Source: Leuconostocaceae bacterium ESL0723 (GTDB taxonomy: Bacteria > Bacillota > Bacilli > Lactobacillales > Lactobacillaceae). From it: DNA of 64,000 bases. Under the pieces are notes generated by a model. That model searched no databases and was not told the origin of the DNA. It saw only the letters and a list, made by a program, of their open reading frames with translations. The stretch lies in NCBI GenBank assembly GCA_029392055.1, contig CP113928.1:308501-372500 (forward strand), read 5' to 3'. Shown one piece after another: positions 34,673 to 41,964 of the stretch (position 1 is the stretch's first letter; the number at the start of each line of letters is the position of its first letter). Both the position numbers and the translations under genes were made by a program.

Positions 34673-36784
34673 ATGAATCGCAATCCTTACTTAGAAAATC
34701 GAGATAAAAACGATGCCCGGGCGAACCTACCCGGACGGTTAAAGTTGCTGTTGTGGATTGTGTCAGCTCTGATGCTGGCCCTGGTTATCCAGTTGGGCCT
34801 GTTGACCTTAAAGCAGGGTGGTGACTTCCTGGCTGAGGTTAACCGGAGCGATGAAACCCTGGAAAAGGGTAACGCCCCCCGTGGTCTGATTTACGATGCT
34901 TCCGGACGGGTCATAACCGGTAACAAGTCTCAGGCCGCCGTGACCTACACCCGGGGTAAGAACACCACACCAACGCAAATTTATAAGATTGCGACGGGTC
35001 TGGGAAAGTACTTAAATGTCGATACCAGTCGGCTCAGTCCCCGGGCCAAGGCCGATTACTACCTGGCCAGCAGCACCAAGGTGGCTGATCAGGTCCAAAG
35101 TAAGGTACAAGCCGCCAACCCAAAGGCCGCTAAGACCTGGTCGACTACCCAGCTCAACAACGCCATGGCGGCCTATGTTGAAGACCACAACCTTGACAAG
35201 AACGTCAGTGATAACCAGGCCGCGATCTTCCAGCGGATGAGTGGCGCTTACGCGCTGTCAACGACCTATATCCAGGAATCTGGCGTAACCGACCAGGCCC
35301 AAGCCGAAATTGGCGAGCGCCTAAGTCAGTTCCCTGGGGTTAAGATTGGTTCTAGTTGGAGCCGGGTCTACCCTGAAGGAAATGATTTCCAGGCCCTAGT
35401 CGGCACGGTTACTAATGAAGCGACGGGTCTGCCAGCCGACCGGCTGCACACCCTGCTAGCCCAGGGCTATTCTCAAAACCAGCCGGTTGGTAGCTACGCC
35501 CTGGAGCGCCGTTATGAAAGCATTTTGAAGGGAACCCCTTCCCAGACCTTGGTGACAACCAACGGTAGTGGCGGGATTAAGTCTAGTCAGCTCAAGTATG
35601 CTGGTCAGGCTGGTGACAGCTTGAAGCTGACGATTAACGCTGATTACCAAAAGAAGGTTCAGCAGATCCTGGAAAGTAACATTCCTGGTGGGGATGTTCA
35701 GGGAATTTATACCACGGTCATTAACCCTTATACCGGTGGTATTTATGCCATCGCCGGGGTTGACCGGGACACCAAGACCGGAACTAAGACGGCGGACCCA
35801 CTGGGTAACATTAACCACGCCATTGTCATGGGGTCGGTGGTTAAGCCAGCGGTGCTGGCCACGGCCTTCCAGCACGGCGTAGTGACGCCAACCAATAACA
35901 CCCTTTACGACCAGGCGATTAAGATTGCTGGTACCCCAGAAATTACTTCTTACTGGAACCAGAAGGGTAACCCAACCCCAATCGATGTCCTGACTGCCTT
36001 GGAGCGGTCATCTAACACCTACTTCGTCCAATTAGCGATGAAGATTGGTGGCCAGACTTATTCACCAGGTGAGCACCTGAACTTGAATCCGGATGCCTTC
36101 CAGACCCTACGAAACGGGTTGGCCCAGTTTGGCCTGGGTTATAAGACTGGGATTGATATCGATGGTGAGACGGCTGGTTACCGCGGTCCAACAACCGGGG
36201 CGGCCCAAGGTAAGTACCTCTACGAATCCTTCGGTCAGTATGACAGTTACACAACCATGCAGTTAGCCCGCTATGTTTCTGCGATTGCCAACGGTGGTTA
36301 TGTGCTTCAGCCGCATCTGGTTGGTTCCATCCTGCAAAACGATGTCAGCAACAAGCACCTGAAGACGGTTTGGACTTCTACGCCAAATATTCAGGGGCAA
36401 GTGCGCCTGTCCGCCGATGAGTGGAACGTTATCCACAAAGGAATGTGGCGCGTTGCCAACGGAACAGATCCGGATAACACTGGTAGTGGAGTCCACGGTT
36501 TGGATCCCCAGGTTTACGCCAAGACCGGAACGGCTGAAACGGCCGTTAACGGTCACACGACCTATACTGAGTCGATTGTTTGTTACGTGCCAGGTCAGCC
36601 ATTTGCGATGGCCATGGCCATTCCAGGCATGAACAGTTACCTGGATGGTACCAACGGTCGGATTGCTAAGCAGATTATCAATGCTTACTGGGACACGGTT
36701 CAGCAAAAGCCGGGTCAGACCTCTTCATCTTCAGATAACAATAATAGTAGTAGCAGTAGCAGCAGTAGTAGCTCTGCACAGTAA
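34673..36784 (+). CDS. class B penicillin-binding protein (PBP2b-type transpeptidase)
   Basis: 703 residues: short cytoplasmic tail, membrane helix at about 24-46, pedestal domain (APRGLIYDASGRVI), then the transpeptidase domain. Active-site motifs are S388-V-V-K (GSVVK), S446-S-N and K617-TGT. It cross-links peptidoglycan outside the membrane. The pedestal opening and size resemble the elongation-type PBP2b/PbpA group rather than PBP2x, and there are no PASTA repeats. The tail is nearly pure Ser/Asn, encoded by an AGT/AGC-rich run at 36721-36775. Single-gene unit with promoter and terminator. Confidence 0.92.
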   Translation: MNRNPYLENRDKNDARANLPGRLKLLLWIVSALMLALVIQLGLLTLKQGGDFLAEVNRSDETLEKGNAPRGLIYDASGRVITGNKSQAAVTYTRGKNTTPTQIYKIATGLGKYLNVDTSRLSPRAKADYYLASSTKVADQVQSKVQAANPKAAKTWSTTQLNNAMAAYVEDHNLDKNVSDNQAAIFQRMSGAYALSTTYIQESGVTDQAQAEIGERLSQFPGVKIGSSWSRVYPEGNDFQALVGTVTNEATGLPADRLHTLLAQGYSQNQPVGSYALERRYESILKGTPSQTLVTTNGSGGIKSSQLKYAGQAGDSLKLTINADYQKKVQQILESNIPGGDVQGIYTTVINPYTGGIYAIAGVDRDTKTGTKTADPLGNINHAIVMGSVVKPAVLATAFQHGVVTPTNNTLYDQAIKIAGTPEITSYWNQKGNPTPIDVLTALERSSNTYFVQLAMKIGGQTYSPGEHLNLNPDAFQTLRNGLAQFGLGYKTGIDIDGETAGYRGPTTGAAQGKYLYESFGQYDSYTTMQLARYVSAIANGGYVLQPHLVGSILQNDVSNKHLKTVWTSTPNIQGQVRLSADEWNVIHKGMWRVANGTDPDNTGSGVHGLDPQVYAKTGTAETAVNGHTTYTESIVCYVPGQPFAMAMAIPGMNSYLDGTNGRIAKQIINAYWDTVQQKPGQTSSSSDNNNSSSSSSSSSSAQ

Positions 36785-36808
36785 AAAAGGGCTCGCGGGC
36801 CCTTTTTT
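36783..36808 (+). terminator. terminator after the PBP gene
   Basis: AAAAAAGGGC, short loop, GGCCC and six Ts. Confidence 0.85.
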
Positions 36809-36853
36809 ATTATTCCAATCTTTGCGGTAAAATGGTGAAAGCGAGGTATATCA

Positions 36854-38005
36854 ATGGCGTTAAGCTTTCAACAACTATTAACCGCGGTCCCCCTGGTGTT
36901 AAAGGGCGGCCACGTGCCCACCATTGTCGGTCAGGCTGGGGTCGGGAAATCAGCCCTAGTTGAAACCGTGGCTGAAAAAATGGGGGCGAAACTGGTGACC
37001 ACGGTGGTCTCCCTGTCAGAAAAAGGGGATCTGGCCATTCCGATTCCACCATTAAACGACCAGGCTTATGTGACCACCCAGGCTGGTCAGCGCCTGGCCG
37101 ACGTTCAGTTTGGCTACACCCACACCCTGATTGAAATCATCCAGGCGTCTGAAAAACACCCTAAGCAACCAATTATCTGGTTCTTGGATGAGTTTAACCG
37201 GGGTAACAGTGCCGTCCAGGCCGAGCTCATGAACCTGGTCTTACAGCGGCAGATTAACGATATTCAACTGCCTAAAAATACCTATATCGTCCTAGCCGAA
37301 AACCCAGACGATACCATGGCTGGTTTTGAAGAGGACCAGTACGCCGTTGAACCGGCCGATGCCGCCATTAAGGACCGGACGACCCGGCTGGTCATGGACG
37401 TGTCGGTGACCGACTGGCTCAATTGGGCCAAGCAGGGCCAACCTGAAGCCCACATCGATCCCTTGATTCAGCGCTTTATCGCGGCCAATAGCCAGCTGCT
37501 CTACCCAAGTCAGCGTAGCGGCGATTTAGACCCCACGCCCCGGGCCTGGCAGCGCTTTTCGGATAACTACCGGCAACTCAAAAAGCTGCCAGCCCAGCAG
37601 CAAAACCAGCTCCTCTTTGACCTGGCGGCTGGTGACCTGGGTCCAGCCGTGGCCGCCCTGGTGACCAAGTTCTTACAGGAAAACGAGCAGGTCCTCACCG
37701 CTGCTGACCTGTTCGACAGTCAGCCCCAGGGACGGCGGGTACCTGGTAAGATTGTCGCAATTTTCAAAAAGTTACCAGCCCTCCAGCAGTTAAACACCCT
37801 AAAGTCAGCCTTAAACACCGCTGATTTGACGGATAATAACCGGGCAGCCCGCTTTAGTTACCTGTTAAACCAGTTGGCGCCGGATAGTCAGTATGCCCTG
37901 GTCCAGCAGCTGGTCAATGACCCAGTCTTGGATAAGCTCTATGCCTCTAAGAACCACTATGCCAACGTTTTGTACCAGCAAATTATGGATATTGCCACTC
38001 ACTAA
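36854..38005 (+). CDS. MoxR-type AAA+ ATPase
   Basis: 383 residues. Walker A GQAGVGKS (26-33), Walker B IIWFLDEFNR (107-116), then LAENPDDTMAGFEED and the conserved Arg in IKDRTTRLVMDV belong to the MoxR branch of AAA+ proteins. The C-terminal 150 residues are helical. MoxR proteins usually act as chaperone-like motors for a VWA-domain partner in metal insertion or complex remodelling. The partner is encoded next, overlapping by one base (TAATG). A GCGAGG site precedes the ATG. First of four genes in an apparent operon; the target is unknown. Confidence 0.87.
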   Translation: MALSFQQLLTAVPLVLKGGHVPTIVGQAGVGKSALVETVAEKMGAKLVTTVVSLSEKGDLAIPIPPLNDQAYVTTQAGQRLADVQFGYTHTLIEIIQASEKHPKQPIIWFLDEFNRGNSAVQAELMNLVLQRQINDIQLPKNTYIVLAENPDDTMAGFEEDQYAVEPADAAIKDRTTRLVMDVSVTDWLNWAKQGQPEAHIDPLIQRFIAANSQLLYPSQRSGDLDPTPRAWQRFSDNYRQLKKLPAQQQNQLLFDLAAGDLGPAVAALVTKFLQENEQVLTAADLFDSQPQGRRVPGKIVAIFKKLPALQQLNTLKSALNTADLTDNNRAARFSYLLNQLAPDSQYALVQQLVNDPVLDKLYASKNHYANVLYQQIMDIATH

Positions 38006-39183
38006 TGCCCAAAGAGCAAAGCCAACAATCGATGCAACTCTTCCTGGTTGCTAGCCTGAAAAATTTACTGGACGTGGCGCCCCTGTATGGCAGTGTCATT
38101 ATGCAGCTACCCCGTCTGGTGGATAGCCATCAGCCAGCCCCACTGGGCCTGCGCTGGCAGGGGCACCACTGGTACCTGGTCTTAAATCCGCAAAAAATTC
38201 AGGAAAACTTCACCAAACCGGATGAACTGGCCCAGGGTCTGGCCCACGAAGCCCTGCACTTGATTTGGCAGCATCCCATCCGCTATGCCGACAGCCAGGC
38301 CAGTAAGACGGCGGTTCAAAAGGGAACTGACGTGGCCGTTAACCAGTACCTACCAACTGCCCTGGGTTCCTTGCCGGATGCCTATGACCTGGGCCGGGTT
38401 TTTCAAGAGTATCAAAAATTACTTAAGCCCGGCCTAGATTCGGCTGAATACATCGCCGCCCTCAAGGATTTAGTGACTACTAGTGAAACCAAGAGTGGCC
38501 AACCAGTCGATAGTCATGAAGGCTGGGAAGACAGTCAGGGACAGGGGGTTGAGGCCGGGACGGCCTTAGATAATATTCTCCGCCAGGCAAAAGAGGACGT
38601 GCAGCGGACTGGCCGCGGTAACGTGCCTGGCCGGGTCTGGCACCACCTCCAGGAAGTCCTAGCCCCCAAGCAAAACTGGCGGGCGATTTTAAAAATGGCC
38701 CTAGCCCAGCAACCAAAAAAAATGGGGCCAACCCAGAACCGCTTTAACCGGCGGCAGCCCTACCGGATGGATCTACCGGGTCAGCGCCAGCAAAACCAGG
38801 CCCGGTTAGCGGTCTTCTTGGACAACTCAGCTTCGGTCAGTGACCACGACTTAGGCCTCTTTACTGCCTGGTTAGGCCAAATTTCACGCACCATGCCCGT
38901 TGATTTGCAGGTTTTTTCCTTTGATAGTGAGGCTCAGCCTTTAAAGCACTGGCAAAACTGGCAGCGTCAAGGCGGTGGTGGTACTGTTTTTCAAAGTATT
39001 TTTGATACCCTTGCTGACCAGCACTTTCCAAAGCAAACTACGGTGGTGATTTTTACTGACGGTCAGGGGGAAGACGCTGTGGATAGTCACGGTTACCACC
39101 GGGTCTACTGGGTCCTGCCACCCAAGGGAGAACTTTCACTAAGTGACCCAGCTGGACGGGTATTAAAGATGGGAGCGAGTTGA
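38005..39183 (+). CDS. VWA-like protein with N-terminal HExxH metallopeptidase-like domain
   Basis: 392 residues. The N-terminal part holds HEALHLIWQH (81-90), an HExxH motif followed by a third His, as in the DUF2201-type putative metallopeptidase domain. A linker of Gln/Gly/Lys follows. The C-terminal part (from about 268) reads LAVFLDNSASVSD, a MIDAS-like D-x-S-x-S site, and TTVVIFTDGQGED, that is, a VWA-like fold. Such proteins pair with MoxR ATPases. Whether the HExxH site is a working protease is unknown. No signal peptide or membrane segment, so cytoplasmic. Confidence 0.85.
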   Translation: MPKEQSQQSMQLFLVASLKNLLDVAPLYGSVIMQLPRLVDSHQPAPLGLRWQGHHWYLVLNPQKIQENFTKPDELAQGLAHEALHLIWQHPIRYADSQASKTAVQKGTDVAVNQYLPTALGSLPDAYDLGRVFQEYQKLLKPGLDSAEYIAALKDLVTTSETKSGQPVDSHEGWEDSQGQGVEAGTALDNILRQAKEDVQRTGRGNVPGRVWHHLQEVLAPKQNWRAILKMALAQQPKKMGPTQNRFNRRQPYRMDLPGQRQQNQARLAVFLDNSASVSDHDLGLFTAWLGQISRTMPVDLQVFSFDSEAQPLKHWQNWQRQGGGGTVFQSIFDTLADQHFPKQTTVVIFTDGQGEDAVDSHGYHRVYWVLPPKGELSLSDPAGRVLKMGAS

Positions 39184-39476
39184 TGTTAAATCCAAACGAT
39201 TTACGTAGTATTAGTCACAAGGATGAACGCTATCAACGGGCAATAGCTATCCTAAACGACGACTGGCCCCAATTGTTGCTTGATTTTCCGCGGACCAATC
39301 ATTACATTACTCAGCCGGATATTGACTTTGCCCAGCGTTTGAGCGAAAATTTAGATCAGTACCAGGCTTGGGAATTAAATCACTTTTCCCAGGTCCAGGC
39401 CTTTATTTCGCAGTTCCAATCTTATTTATCGTCCAGTTTAATCAAGCACCTACAGGAGCCTTTTTATGAAAGTTAA
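39183..39476 (+). CDS. unrecognised small protein of the MoxR/VWA operon
   Basis: 97 residues, no family recognised. Mostly helical and rich in Gln, Leu and Asp (SHKDERYQRAIAILNDDWP, then FAQRLSENLDQYQAWELNHF), with no cysteines or membrane segment. ATG 39183 overlaps the VWA stop by one base, with GGGAG upstream, and its own end overlaps the next gene by 11 bases. Such tight packing argues for a functional link with the ATPase and VWA protein. Confidence 0.7.
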   Translation: MLNPNDLRSISHKDERYQRAIAILNDDWPQLLLDFPRTNHYITQPDIDFAQRLSENLDQYQAWELNHFSQVQAFISQFQSYLSSSLIKHLQEPFYES

Positions 39477-39894
39477 TTTGATTTTAAAGCCGGTCCAAGA
39501 TTTAAACACGCTTAAGGAATGGCAGGCTGAGAGTCAGGAACCCTTCTTTATCTTGGATGGGGCTGGCCAGCGCAACGTTCTGATTTTAGGACCGGTCAGC
39601 GACCAGTTCAAGGAGCCGGTAACCTATAACGGCCTTTACTTTGGTTCTCACCTACAGGGCCGCTTTGTCTTACAGATCGATTTTAAGTACAACGACTTAA
39701 CTGAAGAGAACCTACCTAAGCTGTTGGGGGACAACGCCGTCTTGGCCCAGGATGCTAAGGGCAAGGGCGCCGGCATGCTCTGGCTTTTTTGGCACGACCA
39801 ACGCGCCCTGGATACTTTCTTGGACAGCCAGGACTACAAAGAACTACAAAGCGTCATCAGCGATCCTTACATCACCAATTATCAACAGCAGTAA
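39466..39894 (+). CDS. unrecognised protein, last gene of the MoxR/VWA operon
   Basis: 142 residues, not assigned. The sequence looks like a compact alpha/beta fold (VNLILKPVQDLNTLKEW, PFFILDGAGQRNVLILGPV, GRFVLQIDFKYNDL), with a helical C-terminus. It has no cysteine, membrane or signal segment. AGGAG precedes ATG 39466 inside the previous gene. A strong terminator follows directly, so the operon ends here. A role with the MoxR/VWA pair is inferred only from position. Confidence 0.7.
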   Translation: MKVNLILKPVQDLNTLKEWQAESQEPFFILDGAGQRNVLILGPVSDQFKEPVTYNGLYFGSHLQGRFVLQIDFKYNDLTEENLPKLLGDNAVLAQDAKGKGAGMLWLFWHDQRALDTFLDSQDYKELQSVISDPYITNYQQQ

Positions 39895-39926
39895 AAAAGC
39901 ACCTAGTGATAACTAGGTGCTTTTTT
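39893..39926. terminator. bidirectional terminator between the MoxR operon and the Fur-like gene
   Basis: AAAAAAGCACCTAG, loop TGATAA, CTAGGTGCTTTTTT; perfect 14-pair stem. Confidence 0.93.
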
Positions 39927-40332
39927 ACTTGGCGTCTTTGGGATCAACGCCGTAGACTTCAATGCGGTAGTCGGTAATATTGAGGCCGCTGGCTTCCCGG
40001 GCTGCCTGTAAAAGAACAGTCGGATCGAAGTTATCGGCATCGATGATTTCCTCGGTCTTGGTGTTGATGATGTGGTAGTGGGGGTCACCAAAGTAGTCGT
40101 AGTGCCGCTTACCATCGGAAACACCTTCGATGATGGCGACTAATTTTACCTCAACTAATTTTTCCAAGGTGTTGTAAATCGTGGCCAAGCTGATGTCAGT
40201 TAAGTCCTTATGAATCATTTCCGCGGTTGGATGCGTTTCGTGAGTCATCAAATATTCTAGGAGGGTCAATCGTTGCTGAGTAGCCTTGAGACCGCGCTTT
40301 TGTAGGATTTGTCGAAGTTTATCAGCGTCCAT
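39925..40332 (-). CDS. Fur/PerR-family metal-dependent repressor lacking the structural zinc cysteines
   Basis: 135 residues from ATG 40332, with AGGAGG eight bases upstream. Winged helix at about 15-70 (GLKATQQRLTLLEYL, ISLATIYNTLEKLVEVKLV). The regulatory metal site looks kept: H34, RHYD (76-79), HYH (85-87) and acidic D98/D100. The CxxC that follows HxH in Fur, PerR and Zur is replaced by NTKT (90-93), and the protein has no cysteine at all. It is divergent from two VIT1-type transporters with matching palindromes between them, so it very likely controls them and itself. Whether it senses Mn, Fe or peroxide cannot be told. Confidence 0.85.
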   Translation of the reverse strand: MDADKLRQILQKRGLKATQQRLTLLEYLMTHETHPTAEMIHKDLTDISLATIYNTLEKLVEVKLVAIIEGVSDGKRHYDYFGDPHYHIINTKTEEIIDADNFDPTVLLQAAREASGLNITDYRIEVYGVDPKDAK

Positions 40333-40372
40333 ATCGTAACCTCCTAGTTTCACTGATGCTATCTTGAATATG

Positions 40373-40401
40373 ATTGTACCATCAAATTAGAATTATTCCA
40401 A
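40373..40401 (-). promoter_or_regulatory. promoter of the Fur-like gene
   Basis: Minus sense: TTGGAA (40401-40396), 17-base spacer, TACAAT (40378-40373). The upstream palindrome covers its -35, which suggests autoregulation. Confidence 0.6.
40387..40401. promoter_or_regulatory. Fur/PerR-type box 1
   Basis: TTAGAATTATTCCAA: a 7-1-7 inverted repeat with one mismatch. It overlaps the -35 of the Fur-like gene and ends six bases before the -35 of the VIT operon. Confidence 0.7.
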
Positions 40402-40406
40402 ATTAC

Positions 40407-40434
40407 TTGACAAGAAATTCGAACCTGATATACT
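40407..40434 (+). promoter_or_regulatory. promoter of the VIT1-type transporter pair
   Basis: TTGACA (40407-40412), 16-base spacer, TG-A-TATACT (-10 at 40429-40434). It is framed by the two palindromes. Confidence 0.8.
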
Positions 40435-40438
40435 TTAT

Positions 40439-40453
40439 TTAGAATCATTCTAA
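40439..40453. promoter_or_regulatory. Fur/PerR-type box 2
   Basis: TTAGAATCATTCTAA: a perfect 7-1-7 palindrome at the expected transcription start. It matches 13 of 15 positions of the Bacillus PerR box TTATAATnATTATAA. A bound repressor would block transcription of the transporters. Confidence 0.8.
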
Positions 40454-40466
40454 AGGAAAAAGACAA

Positions 40467-41144
40467 ATGGCAAAAGACAATAACTTAATGGAACGTAATA
40501 ATATCATCCGGGCCGGCGTCATGGGTGGTAATGATGGGATCCTCTCCGTTTCCGGAATTATCCTCGGGGTGGCAGGGGCCACGACCAACACTGGCAGTAT
40601 TCTCTTAGCCGGTTTTGCCGGCACCCTGGCCGGCATGGTTTCAATGGCCATGGGCGAATATGTATCAGTATCTTCCCAGCACGATGCCCAGATGAAGGTT
40701 AGCCAGGTGCAGACCCGGGCCCTGGCCAACGACTACAGCGGCGAATTTGACTTTGTCGCTGAAAAGTACGAAAACGTTGGAATTTCTAAGGAACTCGCCC
40801 GCCAGGCGACCAAGGAAATGATGGATAAGGATGCCCTGGTCACCACGGTGCGCGAGCGCTACGGTTTTTCACCAAACTCAGTTCTAAGTGCTGGGGGTGC
40901 CGCAATTGCTTCCTTTATTAGCTTCCCACTCGGCGCAACCCTGCCAATGGCGGCGATGGCCGTTACCCCGGTTTACTGGCGTAACCAGGTCACCTTCTTA
41001 GCCGTTTTGGCGGCCCTGGTGCTGACTGGTTACTTCGCTGCCCGTCTAAACGGGGCGGACCGGAAGCACTCAGTTTTGCGGAATGTCACTGCGGGTATCT
41101 TCACTATGATTGTTACCTTCGCGATTGGCTCCTTGTTTAGGTAA
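40467..41144 (+). CDS. VIT1/CCC1-family metal (Mn2+/Fe2+) transporter, first copy
   Basis: 225 residues, five predicted membrane helices. ERNNIIRAGVMGGNDGILSVSGIILGV and MVSMAMGEYVSVSSQHDA are the family hallmarks, followed by the Glu/Lys-rich cytoplasmic insert (about 80-140) that binds metal in plant VIT1. Family members remove Fe2+ or Mn2+ from the cytoplasm. Its promoter carries two Fur-type boxes, so expression probably answers to metal or peroxide. AAAGGAAAA precedes the ATG. A paralogue follows 14 bases later, perhaps giving a heteromer. Confidence 0.9.
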   Translation: MAKDNNLMERNNIIRAGVMGGNDGILSVSGIILGVAGATTNTGSILLAGFAGTLAGMVSMAMGEYVSVSSQHDAQMKVSQVQTRALANDYSGEFDFVAEKYENVGISKELARQATKEMMDKDALVTTVRERYGFSPNSVLSAGGAAIASFISFPLGATLPMAAMAVTPVYWRNQVTFLAVLAALVLTGYFAARLNGADRKHSVLRNVTAGIFTMIVTFAIGSLFR

Positions 41145-41158
41145 GGAGGGGAAAGTAG

Positions 41159-41869
41159 ATGCAAATGATTAAAAGAGCACCAAAGGTGAAAAAAGATAAG
41201 GATCAAATGACCATTGATGAGCGCTTGAACGCCATCCGGGCCGGGGTCCTGGGTTCTAACGACGGTATTCTAACTGTAGTCGGCGTGGTTTTCTCAGTTG
41301 CGGCCGCAACCACCAACCGCTTTACCATCATGATTGCCGCCCTGGCAGATCTGCTAGCCTGCGCTTTGTCAATGGCTTCGGGGGAGTACGCCTCAGTCTC
41401 GGCCCAGTCTGACAGTGAAAAGGTGGTCGTGGAAAAGGAGCGCAGGGCCCTGGCCCAAAATCCTAAGGCTGGCTGGCAGGTAGTGGTTGACCACTACGTC
41501 GAGCGCGGTGTTTCCGTGACCACGTCCCAAAAAATCGCTGACGAGCTGATGAACAAAAAGCCCCTGGCCACGATTTTAAGTGTGAAGTACGACCTAACCC
41601 TGGGTCACTACATGAACCCTTGGCAGGCCGCTTGGGCTTCCCTTTTCTCAGCTTCGTTGGGTGGGGCCCTCCCACTTTTTGCCCTGGTCCTAGCCCCTGT
41701 GTCCTATCAATTGGTTGCGACCATCGGAGCGACCGTGCTAGCCGTAGGGCTGACCGGTTTTCTATCAGCTAAACTATCGAACGGATTGGTTGCTCGGGCC
41801 ATTGTCCGCAACATTGTAATCGGTATGATTACCATCGTAATTCACTTCGGTATTGGTAAGCTTTTCTAA
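41159..41869 (+). CDS. VIT1/CCC1-family metal (Mn2+/Fe2+) transporter, second copy
   Basis: 236 residues. DERLNAIRAGVLGSNDGILTVVGVVFSV and CALSMASGEYASVSAQSDSE match copy one, but the proteins have clearly diverged, so this is an old duplication rather than a recent repeat. The N-terminus is longer and Lys-rich. ATG 41159 follows AAGGAGG by nine bases. It is co-transcribed with the first copy; no terminator follows, but NADH peroxidase has its own promoter downstream. Confidence 0.9.
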   Translation: MQMIKRAPKVKKDKDQMTIDERLNAIRAGVLGSNDGILTVVGVVFSVAAATTNRFTIMIAALADLLACALSMASGEYASVSAQSDSEKVVVEKERRALAQNPKAGWQVVVDHYVERGVSVTTSQKIADELMNKKPLATILSVKYDLTLGHYMNPWQAAWASLFSASLGGALPLFALVLAPVSYQLVATIGATVLAVGLTGFLSAKLSNGLVARAIVRNIVIGMITIVIHFGIGKLF

Positions 41870-41887
41870 TTTTGGTCTAATAGAAAT

Positions 41888-41916
41888 TTTACAATCCCCG
41901 GCCAGAGTGGTATTGT
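41888..41916 (+). promoter_or_regulatory. promoter of the NADH peroxidase gene
   Basis: TTTACA (41888-41893), 17-base spacer, TGG then TATTGT (41911-41916). No complete 7-1-7 Fur-type palindrome here. Confidence 0.55.
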
Positions 41917-41964
41917 TAGTTTTAGAACGAAGTGTAGCAATTAACAAAGTTTGGAGGTCATTTA

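Noticed and set aside
40467-41869. Recent tandem duplication of the VIT1-type genes
   Set aside because: The two proteins share motifs but differ throughout, and there is no DNA-level repeat.
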